Assembly: GCA_004325065.1 (NCBI GenBank)
Contig: PITI01000086.1
Coordinates: 1-23,623, forward strand
Length of the DNA: 23,623 nucleotides
From: Hamiltosporidium magnivora
Lineage: Eukaryota > Microsporidia > Dubosqiidae
Direction of reading: 5' to 3'
Within the stretch, counting starts at the first letter, position 1. Each line of letters opens with the position of its first letter. Shown here one piece after another: positions 7,914-18,250 of this stretch. A model generated the notes under the pieces. That model did not search any database, was not told the origin of the DNA, and was given only the letters and a program-made list of their open reading frames with translations. The translations under genes were made by a program, and so were the position numbers.

Positions 7914-9131
7914 CTATGATTCTTCTTGTAATCCTATACTAGGGTTTGATTTTAATCTGATTTGACTTTTAAATACTAAAAAATCTTCTCTTATTAATTT
8001 TATATATTTCATTTTTAAAATATGAATTGGAAAGAATTGACCAGATACTTCAACCTTAAATTTTGCATATTTCGAAATCTTAAATCCTGTTTTACATACG
8101 GTACATTTTTCTGAATGTATTTTTGTAGTCAATAATCTTGTAACTGTTTCGTCATTTTTTTCGTTATGGCATCCACAGTATATAGCAAACTCGAATTGGC
8201 TATGTCTTATCAAGATTTTGTTTCCGATTTTGTCAAATAATGTATTATTGATGTTACCTTTCATATCTTCGTAATCGTTGAAACAAAACAAGAAATTATA
8301 TATTTCATCAAAAAATGGATGAAAAATTAATTCATCAACACTCGGTCTTGCAGATACTTCTACTTGGAGAGCATGCTCATAAATATCTATTAAATCTGGA
8401 TATAAGAATTCTTGATTTTGGCTAACAAACAATTTTGAAGACGTTTTTAACATATAACCCCAGCTATAGATATCAGTCTTGAAATTTTGATCAGCTCCAA
8501 TTAGCCTTTCTGGGGAACAATGTGGATACTCTTCTTTTAATTTCTCAATATCCAGATTTTCATCTTTGAATACTTTATATAGATCTTTAATATAGCATGC
8601 CATTCCGAAATCTATTATCTTGATATTCAAGTCCTTATCTACTACTACGTTATCATGTTTAAGATTGTTATGAATAACCCCTTCTCCTTCTAAATAGAGT
8701 AATGCGTCAAGTAATTGTTTATGTATAATCTTTAAATCTATTAAAGTGATATTTTTTATTTCATCTGCAATATCCAACAAGGTGTAGGGAAAATATTTGA
8801 ATGCAATGTAACCGATTCCGTTCTGTTCGAAAGAAAAAATTTTTTGAATTATATTTTCATCAGAAAGTTTTTCATAGAATTCTAATTCTCTTGCATAAGA
8901 ATGCAATTCTAGGCGTTGTGCTTTGATTGCTATTGATATGTTTTCATTAATTTCTTCATAAAGAAGAACTTCTGCAAATGAACTACTTGCTATAGATTTA
9001 TTTTTTATATATATTTGTTTTCTGTTGTCAACTTCCCATTCTATTTCATTTGGAATGTATAGAGCAGATGAATAAATATATTTTACATTGATTATAAAAA
9101 ATACAAAGGCTGTGAAATATATAGGTATCAT
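7914..9131 (-). CDS. Secreted protein-kinase-like protein with HNN in place of HRD (probable pseudokinase)
   Basis: Two in-frame ATGs exist, at 9161 and 9131. I chose 9131 because an ACACCC signal lies about 17 bp before it; the longer form would add ten residues. The protein (405 aa) opens with a hydrophobic segment, MIPIYFTAFVFFIIN up to about SSA, that looks like a cleavable signal peptide. Numbering from the 9161 start: a degenerate Gly loop IASSSFAEV (57-65), the ATP lysine in IAIK (K80), an alpha-C Glu in RELEF, HNNLKHDN (164-171), intact DFG (184-186), SPE (216-218), DIYSWG (230-235) and R272 of the large lobe. The catalytic Asp and preceding Arg of HRD are both Asn, which normally abolishes phosphotransfer, while ATP and metal residues remain. 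A C-terminal tail holds a CGC and a CTVC pair about 22 residues apart, possibly a zinc knuckle. It may be exported to the host or lie in the secretory pathway. Confidence 0.88.
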   Translation of the reverse strand: MIPIYFTAFVFFIINVKYIYSSALYIPNEIEWEVDNRKQIYIKNKSIASSSFAEVLLYEEINENISIAIKAQRLELHSYARELEFYEKLSDENIIQKIFSFEQNGIGYIAFKYFPYTLLDIADEIKNITLIDLKIIHKQLLDALLYLEGEGVIHNNLKHDNVVVDKDLNIKIIDFGMACYIKDLYKVFKDENLDIEKLKEEYPHCSPERLIGADQNFKTDIYSWGYMLKTSSKLFVSQNQEFLYPDLIDIYEHALQVEVSARPSVDELIFHPFFDEIYNFLFCFNDYEDMKGNINNTLFDKIGNKILIRHSQFEFAIYCGCHNEKNDETVTRLLTTKIHSEKCTVCKTGFKISKYAKFKVEVSGQFFPIHILKMKYIKLIREDFLVFKSQIRLKSNPSIGLQEES

Positions 9132-9147
9132 TCTAATGTCGATTCGA

Positions 9148-9153
9148 GGGTGT
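9148..9153 (-). promoter_or_regulatory. ACACCC start signal of the kinase-like gene
   Basis: The minus strand reads ACACCC about 17 bp upstream of ATG 9131 and inside the ten-codon extension that would result from ATG 9161. In DNA this AT-rich such a word is uncommon, so it favours the inner start. Confidence 0.5.
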
Positions 9154-9161
9154 TTATGCAT

Positions 9162-10274
9162 ATTTTTTTCTTTTTTTTAAATTTATATTTTCTCAAAAAA
9201 TTATTCTGTTTTGTTAAATTTTTAAAAAAATATCACAATTTTCCAATTTGTTCTATAATAAGCAAATTTTTTTTTGTTAAAAAATAATACATTTTCTCAA
9301 AGAAATTTGATTATATATTTGATCTAATCACTGTTTTTTTTAACGCAATTAACATGGTTTCTTTTTTCGTAATCACTCAAACTTCAATTTAAATTATATT
9401 TATTTCTGAAACAGAAAATTTGTTCATTGTTCTATAATATTCTGACTTTTGTGCATTTTTCGATATTCACAAATGAGTATAACAGATAGTTTTTTTGCTC
9501 TATATTTTCAAATAACAAGTGTTATTTAATCTATAAAAATTTGAAATTGAGAAAAATTCACTTTTCAAAAGTAGAAATATAATCAGTTATTTTCTATAAA
9601 TGGAATATTATAAATTCTTTAAATAATTGTATTATATTTTAAACGAAGAACTATAAAACACAAATCGAACTCAGATAATTATAGGAATTATACTCAAATA
9701 ATGTTTTATATGTATTCTCTAAAAATATATTTTAATGTTCATCTTGCTTGAATGAATAAAATAAGTAAAAGTATGTGTAATTTATTAAATCAAATTTTTT
9801 TTAGTGCAGTTTCGTCCCTGCTTTAATATAAAAAGTATGAATAAATTATAACTATTTACTGCGCACTCTAATTGATATTAAATCAATCATTAATATTGTA
9901 ATTCCAAGTAGCTCAAAAATTTATTAAAATTTTATTGTAATTAGAAAGTATTTTATGATTTTGAAAGATTTAATCAAGTACGATGAGTTACCTCATTGCG
10001 GTATTTTAGATTTACTTTGGCCTTAAATTCCAATTAATTGATTTAGAAAAAATATATACAAATGAATTATTTCGAAATTTGATTTATTTATAGCTACAAA
10101 TTATTTGTTTTAAGAAATAATTTTTTATAGAAAATATATTTTTAATTCATACATATTTACAATTTTAACTGACCAAAACACAATTATTCTTGAAAATCTC
10201 TATATTTAACTTAGTGTAGTTATATAGACTCATTATATTATTCAAGAAGGCATTCTAAACTATTTATTTTGATC
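9162..10274. other. AT-rich intergenic stretch, no gene seen
   Basis: Poly-T and poly-A runs with scattered stops in all frames; no ORF, RNA gene or repeat array that I can support. Confidence 0.6.
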
Positions 10275-10565
10275 TAAGGAAAAGCTTAGAGTCAATACCA
10301 AATGCCGAAAAAGTGGGAAAACGCGTTTAAAGTTACTATGCAAAAAATTAAGTCTATAAACCTCATACATCTATTAGAATAGGCGCTAACAAGAAGGAAG
10401 ATGTTAATCGAATAGGCGATAAAATATTCAACCCAAATTTTAGATTAAGATACCGCAATCCAAACATTGATTAAGTACAGAAAAAAAGCAAAATATTACG
10501 AAATGGTACAATAAAAAGCAGAGGGTGATATAAATGAAGCAAATATGAAGAGAAACAAAAGCGCA
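10275..10565 (+). repeat. Repeat family R1, copy 1 (decayed coding-like)
   Basis: It aligns by eye, in the same orientation, with 15148-15430, and inverted with 14040-14310. Shared landmarks in order are CTT(A)GAGTC, ACCAAATGC, GGAAGATG, a poly-A block ending in ACCC, and GATATAAATGAAG. On this strand it reads as a broken K/E-rich frame. Repeat R2 (10650-11090) follows at once, in the opposite orientation. Confidence 0.6.
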
Positions 10566-10649
10566 AAAATTTTTTATTTACTTAACATCACATATTTTAA
10601 AAAAGTGGAATATCCTATAAATATTTCATAGCATTAGTCTGGTTTTGAT

Positions 10650-11090
10650 TTTAAAATAGACATATGATATCCGTTGCACTATTGGTATTACCTATGATAC
10701 CTACACTTTAAAGTTTTTTATCTAAAAGGTGTATAAAATTTATTTAATATATGATGCCATTGCCAAGTGTATGGTTGACGGTTGTTCAGCGTTAACCTGT
10801 CCTGAAACCAGCATCAAGACAAATTACTCTAAACTTTCAAATTTATTAAACATTCAGCTAAGATATATTTTGGCGACTACAATGCGATTCACCTAGGCGT
10901 TGAATAGATACTAACAGAGATTTCTTGCATTTAAAAACCTTGACTTTTTGAAATGTTTTTTTTATCTCTCGGCTCTTAAGTCTTCTATCCTTGTTAAGCA
11001 AAGCTAGATTTTTTTACCTTTAAGATGACCATCTGTAACTTAAAAATGGTTTCAGTTAACTAAATAGAAAACTTAACAAAGATTTTTTAT
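10650..11090 (-). mobile_element. Repeat family R2, copy 2 (partial, decayed)
   Basis: It aligns directly with copy 1: TTGCCAAGTGT occurs at about 10752 and 1867, TTACTCTA-ACTTTC and CAGCTAAGATATATTTT near 10825-10871 match 1946-1997, and a TTTTT-TATCT block near 10959 matches 2089. It stops about 240 bp before the NOB1 start and lacks the outer parts of the other copies. No frame is open. Confidence 0.6.
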
Positions 11091-11322
11091 AAATTTTTTC
11101 ACCGTTTTGTAAACGTTTTCTATTTTTTACAAATTCTCCCAAAAATGGCAAAAATGTAGTGTTGGGTTTCATTCTAAGAAAACTCTAACAATCGATTGAT
11201 ACATCATTTTAACCCATTGTTAGCACAAAATAGTTTTTAAATAGTTATCCCTCTTGTACCAAGATTAAAAAAATTATAATTTTTAAAAAATATTTCTGTT
11301 TTCTAAATTTGAAAGCTCGATT

Positions 11323-11328
11323 CCCTCC
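11323..11328 (+). promoter_or_regulatory. CCC-like start signal of NOB1
   Basis: CCCTCC lies one base before ATG at 11330 and decides the start against an upstream in-frame TTG at 11309. Confidence 0.65.
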
Positions 11329-11329
11329 T

Positions 11330-12016
11330 ATGATTGGTATTATAGATACAAGTAGTTTAATAAAAAGAAATATTAAAATTATGAATTATACTAAATTTTA
11401 TACAACTACTTCAGTTATAAATGAAATAAAAGATAATGAAACATTAGCTTTTTACAATTTAAATTCTTACAAAATAGAAATAATGAATCCAAGTACTATT
11501 TATATAGAAAGAATAGAAAAAATAAATATAGAAAAACAATTTAAATTAAGCAATACAGATGTTGAAGTAGTAGCACTTACTCTTCAATTATATGAAGATA
11601 ATATGCAAGGATGGATTTCTATAGAAAATTTAAATACTTTAGAAAGTGTTGTATGTCTAACTGAAGATAAAAGTATGATATCTGCTTTATGTGCATGTGG
11701 TGTAATTTCAGATGGTTTTAATGTTCAAAGAAATTATAAAATACGGTGTTTTACTTGTTATAAAATTTATGACAATGATATTGATTTTTGTAAGAAATGT
11801 GGTTATAATACATTAAGTAGGATTTCATTTACCGAGACTAACGAAGGTATTAAATTCCATTTTAAAAAGAACTTTAATTATTGTGTAAAAGATATAAAAG
11901 ATAAATATGGTAAGCCAATAAAAAGTGCAGACCAACGAAATTATGAAATTTATAAAAGAGAGCAACGTAAAAAAGAAAAAGAAAATAAAAAAATATTGTC
12001 AGCTCAGTATTTTTGA
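11330..12016 (+). CDS. NOB1: NOB1, PIN-domain endonuclease for small-subunit rRNA 3'-end maturation
   Basis: The 228-residue protein starts directly with the PIN domain (MIGIIDTSSLI). Acidic active-site candidates are D6, E32, D77 (in LSNTDVEVVALT) and D113 (in TEDKSM), at the spacing expected for PIN nucleases. A zinc ribbon follows: C140-x2-C143 and C154-x2-C157, in the order RCFTCYK then FCKKCGYNTLSRISF, which is the hallmark of NOB1. The basic C-terminus (YGKPIKSADQRNY, then K/E-rich) fits the RNA-binding tail. NOB1 makes the last cut that turns 20S pre-rRNA into the mature small-subunit rRNA inside the pre-40S particle. It is shorter than yeast and animal NOB1, which carry a long linker between PIN and ribbon; such trimming is usual in microsporidia. 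The frame is intact, and the C-run before ATG sets the start. Confidence 0.95.
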   Translation: MIGIIDTSSLIKRNIKIMNYTKFYTTTSVINEIKDNETLAFYNLNSYKIEIMNPSTIYIERIEKINIEKQFKLSNTDVEVVALTLQLYEDNMQGWISIENLNTLESVVCLTEDKSMISALCACGVISDGFNVQRNYKIRCFTCYKIYDNDIDFCKKCGYNTLSRISFTETNEGIKFHFKKNFNYCVKDIKDKYGKPIKSADQRNYEIYKREQRKKEKENKKILSAQYF

Positions 12017-12545
12017 TTTGAATAAAAAATATTTGTGCCTTTTACATTTTACTATTTTATTTCTTATTTATAGATTATTTTGTCGTTTAATTATCTGAAA
12101 AATTTTTTTTTGTTTGTAATTTATGATGAAATATAATTATAGTTAATATTCTCGGAACCATTTTTTTAAGCCTTTACTAGAGGCTTTCGCTGTAAATTGT
12201 AGTATCAACTGTATGTTATTAAGCAGTAATGTAATTTTTAGACTGAAATATTTTTTGTTTTCCCAAATTACGAATCTTTTAAAAATCGATTATTTTCAGA
12301 TAGTTGAATGTAAAAATATGAATTTAATTTATCTAGGGTTTTATGGCTTTGAATAATCTTAAATTACGTAACTCTGAATGTTAAATTCTAAAAAAATGAT
12401 TTATGAGATTAAAATATGTTATTTTATTTTTTAATATGAGTATTTTGGAAGAAATTAAACGGCTTAATTATTGAATAATTTTTGGCCAAAATGTCTAGAA
12501 ACTAAATTAATAATTCCCTATAATAATTAATTTGGGAAAACGAAA
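12017..12545. other. AT-rich intergenic stretch, no gene seen
   Basis: Downstream of NOB1, T-rich immediately after the stop; no ORF, RNA or repeat that I can support. Confidence 0.6.
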
Positions 12546-12835
12546 AAATTTATTTATTCTCGGCACTACAGCCCTATACAAGCCTTGGCATCCCTCAGTT
12601 TTTCCGCTAATTGGCTTCTTTCTTTAACCAAGCTGTAGTTTTTAAAATTATCGTCTCAATTTGTTTACTTTTTCGGGTTTCTTAACAAAGAGATTTTAAG
12701 GGGTAGGTTGTTAGTCCTACGCCCAACCATAATCTAAAGGACCAGTTCCTTTTGGCCGCCTCTTATGACAAGCAGAAAATAATCAGAGCCCAATCTGCAC
12801 CTGGCATGGTGGGTCATGGCTTTCAAAATACCATC
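12546..12835 (-). mobile_element. LINE- or SINE-like retroelement fragment (3' end)
   Basis: A GC-richer island stands out sharply. On the minus strand it runs from ATGCCAGGTGCAGATTGGG through CATAAGAGGCGGCCAAAAGG, TTGGGCGTAGGACTAACAAC, and GATGCCAAGGC to GGGCTGTAGTGCCGAG followed by AATAAATAAA. A conserved 3' end finishing in a short simple repeat is typical of non-LTR retroelements, and the GCGTAGGACTAACAAC word recalls arthropod LINE/SINE families from memory. A related end (GGGCTGTAGCGCTGCAG) occurs at 22209. No ORF is intact. Confidence 0.6.
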
Positions 12836-13164
12836 CAAAATCTTATAATTTATCTTATACAATTTTGATCGATGAGAAATTACAAATTTTATATAATAGA
12901 ATGCTTTTTTATTTGAATATGATTAACTCTCATTTTAGAATTGAACTTTCGATGAAGGCTAGACGGGAAAAACTTTTAAGGATTTAATTTTTTATTTTTA
13001 TTCTAAAATAACGAATATTTTATGCGATTCATTCATATTTAGATAAAATCATTTTACATCAAATCCATGTTATTTAAGAAAAGTTCCAGTAGTTCAAAAA
13101 ATGTTTTCTTCGAGTTTTATATCGATGATTCCTCCTAAAAATATATTCGTAATTGTAATCATTC

Positions 13165-13810
13165 AACTTAAGCCTATTTTAAATTATGTTTTGTATTTAA
13201 CCTTTGGAATCTCGACCAAAAATTTTCAATTGCGCTTATATGAATACCTTATTATCTGCAGGATTTGTTGAATAATTCACATTATCATAAAAAAATCATG
13301 ATTTTCTATTAATATTGATAGGTATGAACGGTGTTTATCATAGTATAATATACTCCTCAAAGAGATAAATTTATAAACCGCAGTTTTCAAAACACCCAAA
13401 GTTTATAGGAGAAATTTACACATATAACTTCTTTGTTGCTCTCAAAATAGCACTAAATACAATGTTTGACTAGCAAGACGACCTTTATTATGCTTTTCCT
13501 CCCTATGACATTTTCGTTTGTTTCAACTATTTCTCCAGTTCCTCCATTTTTCAAGGAGCCAAATTAATTGTTTTGTATTAGTACTCTGCGGTTCTTACTA
13601 ATGTCTGCTATGGTTTCATCTTAAAAACATACATTGCTCTGATGACATCATATGGCAATTCAAATTTGAATCTCCACATGATATAAATCATACCATGAAT
13701 TCCAATTTTGGAGTTTTCAACTCTAGTGAAACAATATTCAGCATGTATTTTATTACAGAATCAACGGCGGAAACGAATCTTTCCTAAAGAAAGAATTTTG
13801 TCGTTTAGAG
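13165..13810 (-). pseudogene. Dead Merlin / IS1595-like (ISXO2-type) DDE transposase
   Basis: Read on the minus strand across several frames: WRFKFELPYDVIRAMYVF (about 13670-13620), matching the FEKSKLPL-x-LLxxY region; NGGTGEIVETNENVIGRK (about 13545-13497), matching the GGxGxIVEIDESxxGRRK block with the first catalytic Asp; then VNYSTNPADNK and ISAIENFWSRFQRLNTKHN (about 13280-13170), matching the VNHSxxFVDP and TIExxWxxxKxxxxxRN end of the family. The order and spacing fit Merlin. Stops and frameshifts interrupt it many times, and the first catalytic Asp position reads Asn, so it cannot be active. The R1 repeat lies just upstream on the same strand (14310-14010). Confidence 0.65.
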
Positions 13811-14009
13811 TTATAATAAGAACATAACAAGATTTAACCAAATCGCGTTGTTCTAATAAAAAATGCTCATCTAAGCTACTTTCGTCTTCATTTTGCATTT
13901 TGGAGATTTTGATAAATAGCTCTCCACTGTTATCTGTATCATGTAAACAAGAAATTTAAATTCGAAAGTTAAATATGTATTTAAATTAGATTTATTTAAT
14001 AAAATTCTT

Positions 14010-14315
14010 GGTTAAAACTTCTTCATAAGCTTTAAAAATTGCCTTATACCTCTTTAACCAAATCGTTGCTCTTCTAAATCCAACTCTTGATTTATACTTA
14101 TCTTCGGTTCCTCAAACGTAATTTCTCATTCAATAATAAGGGATGTAATATTTTTTGTTTTAAAATGATTAACACTATCTTCCTCATACTTGCTTCTTTT
14201 AAACGGGATGTTGGTTCCTCATGAATCTCGGCTCTCATATAACACTCATTGAAGCTCATTCTCAGTTGTTTTTGACCTTAGGTTCAGACTCAAGTCCTCT
14301 TTGTCAATCAAAAGA
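14010..14315 (-). repeat. Repeat family R1, copy 2 (inverted relative to copy 3)
   Basis: The reverse complement aligns with 15148-15475: GGACTTGAGTC-GAACC, GAGAGC-GAGAT-CATGAGGA, GAGGAAGAT, a poly-A block, GAGGAACCGA-GATAA-TATAAAT, and at the far end AGAATTTTATTAAATAA. Together the two copies bracket R2. Minus-strand translation gives acidic fragments such as KYEEDSVNHFKTKNITSL and EEPKISINQELDLEEQ, so it was probably coding, but the frame is broken. Confidence 0.75.
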
Positions 14316-14389
14316 AATTGTTTCGGCAATCTTCTTAAGTACCATCCACAGAATGTATGCATCTATATTATAGTTAATATCAAATATAT

Positions 14390-15140
14390 ACTATAATATC
14401 AAATTGGAGGAGGGAGGATATCCACATAAAAACCATCAGCTTGGCAATTAGCATATGAAAGTCATTACGAGGCTTTTTAGAGAAAATATACCACATTACA
14501 TTTTAGTTGTTCCGTGGGTGTTTGTATCAAGAGAGGGTCAACTAAATGGCTTAACTTTTTCTACAAATCTATTTTGTAGTTTTTATGTAACCAAATCGCA
14601 GCTAAATTTGTAGGTAATTGTTATGTAAAAGCATTCAAACTAGCCTCGCACACTCGAGTTAGAAGACTTACGCTTAGGGATACAAAAATAAAACCCAAAG
14701 TTAGGAGAACTAAGTCCACAATATACCTGTTGATATGATATTGCACTGCCTAGGTAGGCCCCTTATTAGTAGCCGAGATATATCTAACCTAGCAGTTTAT
14801 GATATTCGGAAAGTTCAGAATAAGATTGAATGTTTCATAGTTTCGGGAAGCTCAGAGTAGGTTTCAACTTGCGATCACAGTCGATGTAACTGGTATTAAC
14901 GAACTCCGGGCAACTGTCTAGCTCATTAAATGACGTTTACACATTTTTCAAATAAAATTATTTATACTATAGGTATCGAGGGGGTATCGATAAAGTATTG
15001 GGGAATCAGTTACTTATATTAAATCTAGAATGGCGTTAATGTCATGAAAGTAATATAATAATTTTCACAATTTTAAAAAATATGTGATATTTCTATATAG
15101 AGTGACTGTTTAGCAATATAAGTTTATTTTTTATATTTTT
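14390..15140 (+). mobile_element. Repeat family R2, copy 3 (decayed, unidentified)
   Basis: It is the inverted counterpart of copy 1 (1630-2430), matching nearly end to end by eye from GGAGGAGGGAGGATATCC to the TTAATGTCATGA ending and some 90 bp beyond. All frames contain many stops. Fragments such as KNHQLGN and SVTYIKSRMALMS hint at an old protein that I cannot identify. It sits between inverted R1 copies about 75 bp and 10-60 bp away. Confidence 0.72.
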
Positions 15141-15147
15141 AATATAT

Positions 15148-15475
15148 TTTTACATTGAGGACTTGAGTCCGAACCAAATGCAGAATAAGGCCGGGAGAGT
15201 GCGTCAATGGGTGTTATTATGAGAGCAGAGATGCATGAGGAATCAAAAACTCCTTTAAAACAAGCGAGATCAGAGGAAGATGCTGCTAAAAATTTTAAAA
15301 TAAAAAAATTACACCCGTTATTTCATAAGGAAGAACCACGTAAGAGGAACCGACGATAAATATAAATGAAGAGTCGGAGTTGGAAGAAGAAAAACTGTGG
15401 AGAAAGAGGTAGAAGAAAATGCATAAAAATCGTAAAAACATATCAACCCAGAATTTTATTAAATAATATATTTTT
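15148..15475 (+). repeat. Repeat family R1, copy 3
   Basis: Partner of copies 1 and 2. It begins GGACTTGAGTCCGAACC and reads in part as RAEMHEESKTPLKQARSEED and KNFKIKKLHPLFHKEE before stops intervene. The match to copy 2 extends through CAGAATTTTATTAAATAA at about 15451. Confidence 0.75.
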
Positions 15476-16199
15476 ACATTTTCTCCAAATTTTTAAAAAG
15501 CTATTTTCGGCCAAAAAAATACTTAAAAACGATTTCATCAAATAAGCCTCGTCTAATTAGCGCATGCTGATATTTCAGCAGTACACCTCGTTTATATAAT
15601 AATAAAGCAAAATAAAGGGAGCAGAATGGGTAGGAAAGTGTAGTTGTCTACCGCATAATAGTGAGTAATTAGATTTCCTATAAAATATAAAATTATATTT
15701 TTTTTAATTCCCAATTTTAGAAGACTGAAAAGAACAGAGGAACTGAAAAATAATACTACTAATATTAATAAACCAATGAATTAAACAAATCCTTATTACA
15801 CAACTTAGAAAACCTTTAATTTTTAAAGAAAGAGCCTATCTCAATCAAAGATATCCTTTATCCGGGATTCTGAGAAAATTAAGACATAATTTTTCAAAAT
15901 ATGACAATAATTTAATGTTGGTTTTACAGTTTTTGCTATGTGAAGCGAAGATTTAAAAAAAACATATATTGGCATGATTTTATTACATTGAACCCTTTTT
16001 GAAAATAAATAAATATATCGAGTTTATTCTCAATTTCGCATTGATTTTGTTATAGACTCTTTGTTTTTTCTATTATTTAAATACGAATGTTCAAGTAAAT
16101 AGATTCTAATTCTTATGCCACAAAAATTATCTTATTATAAAAGATGATTTAATACACATTCGAGATGTTTTCATTTCATATACTACGATCGCACTTAAG
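15476..16199. other. Intergenic stretch, no gene seen
   Basis: No intact frame. A GC-richer pocket at about 15600-15665 has no identifiable content. Confidence 0.55.
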
Positions 16200-18250
16200 A
16201 ATGCTGAAAAATAATCTAAAAATCTTTACCGATTTCTAGTTTTTTTCCTGGTATTAATACTCGTTTCAATTTGCGGTACAATTTTCCTTTATATATAGCA
16301 GACCGCTGCTTCTCATGTAGGATGATATTTTTTATGGCATTTTTAAGATTTGCTTAAAATGTCCTTACAATCACTTGCATACAGTGACTTTAAATATATT
16401 ATTTCATTATCTTTTTCATTGGACAAGTCTGTAGTGCTTTTGAAATTTTTTGATGAATTCTCTATTTTTATTAGATTCCTTACATGTAATTAGTTTTGTT
16501 TCGAAGTAACTATTTTTTTTAAGCTTAGAATTGCTGCCGTTTAGTAAAACTTTTGATTTGTGCATCAGAAAGTTAGAGTTCTGAATGTCATTTCATAATA
16601 AAAAAACATGAATAGGTATCATACTGATTAATCGGACGAAAAGTATGCTTTTTTAGCTTCGATAAGTCGTATTATATTATTTGCAAACACTAAAACCGTG
16701 TATTATGCGCATTAAAAATGCAGTTGGTTCAATTTGAAAAATTTTTATTACATTCTATTGGTGATATTCATGCTTTCGTTAGCTGCGGCGAGTGTTTGGT
16801 CCATAAAAAACTTTGTATCCATTTATCAAATGAGCAATTTTTTTTAATCTGCGATCTTATATTTTTTGGTATATTTTAACATCATACTGTCAAAAGAGCC
16901 GCAGTTTTTCTTAACATGAAGCATTTATTTCTTGTTTCTCTTTTTGAACACTATTCTCTTGTATCAAAACTGTTTTTTATGTATTATCATCGCATTCAAT
17001 ATAGTTCTACAAATATAGGAACTAAAAATATAGTAATAAAAGAAATTTGTATCTTTATCGAATGATTTTTCATTCATTGTAACTTGTGATTTTTTGGCTC
17101 AAGCAACTATATAAATTATGTAAAATAGGTTAAACTACATCTCCTTCTTGAATTTTCTTCTTATTTTCCAGCATAGATGTTTTAGATATATGAATATGCT
17201 ATTCTCATAAATTCAGCGTTTAATAACGTTTGTTGTTCAAGTTTTAAGCTTTTTATCAAGTATTTTATATTTTAAACATGATTAATCTTATCATAGGTCT
17301 TTTTAGCATCACTTATATTCACTCTTGGTTGGTTTATATCGCTTATTTAACATAGAATTCAACTGTGTTTTTTATTCTATTATACTTTTCCATCGTTTGT
17401 TTCGTTGATTCTAATGTGTAAATCTTGCTCTTCTTCATTCTGTGCGTTTTCATCGGCCACACTGACGCAATATAGAGAGGTTTTTGATGCATAAAAAGAT
17501 GATTTATTCGTAATTCTTGGATTGGTGTTCTTTATTTTGCAGTCAAGTACGAGGGTTGGGACTAGACGATTTGAAGAGTTACTTCTAAATATAAAATTTT
17601 CACAACCGATGAAAATATTTTGGAAGTCTCATGTGTTTCTTTATAAGTATAATTATCTTGTGCATTCTTTTGATTTGAAGCAAAGGAGTAATGTTTACAA
17701 ATTAATAGATTAAGAAAATAGGATTTTATAATTTTTTCAGCAACAGATAACTTATATTTAATCAAATGGATTTTTAATGCTTCTTTTTTCAAAGCGCAAA
17801 AAAATCATAGTTGGCTTATGATCATTTCTTTGTTTGACGTGTTCACTTGTAACCCATATAAAATTCCAGCCTTGAAATGGCTCAAATATTCAGTTTTTTT
17901 TGGAAATTTTTCTGATTTTCATGTAATCTGAGATTTGACAAAAAGCCATTTAAGTATATTTTTTTCTTGTTAGAATTCGGATTGAATCATTTTGTTGATT
18001 TTAGATGAGACTTAAAGTTGTAAAAAAACGATGTTTACTATCAGTGTATTTAAGTTTCCTTGTAGGTTTACTTTTTGGATGAATATTCAGAAAACAAGCA
18101 TCCTAAAATTTGCTTTTTTTTCTGCGAACGAAATTAGATTCTACTATGTTGTCTCGTCATAAAATACATTTTTCGAGATTAATACTACTATGTTTGCCAA
18201 TAATATCATTATATTAGAACTACTCATTTTGAAAATATGAAATTTTTTAA
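16200..18250 (-). pseudogene. Decayed coding-like tract, unidentified
   Basis: The minus strand is purine-rich and gives many lysine- and glutamate-rich peptide fragments in alternating frames, for example KQRSAIYKGKLYRKLKRVLI (about 16310-16250), KYKILDKKLKT, and the longest uninterrupted piece at 17562-17792, which contains KKEALKIHLIKYKLSVAEKI but opens with TTG and has no start signal. This pattern suggests one or more old genes or element ORFs ruined by indels. I could not assign a family, and AT-rich DNA alone can imitate the pattern. Confidence 0.3.

Noticed and set aside
17522..17713. Plus-strand frame of 63 residues
   Set aside because: TTG start, antisense to the longest decayed minus-strand fragment, no supporting features.
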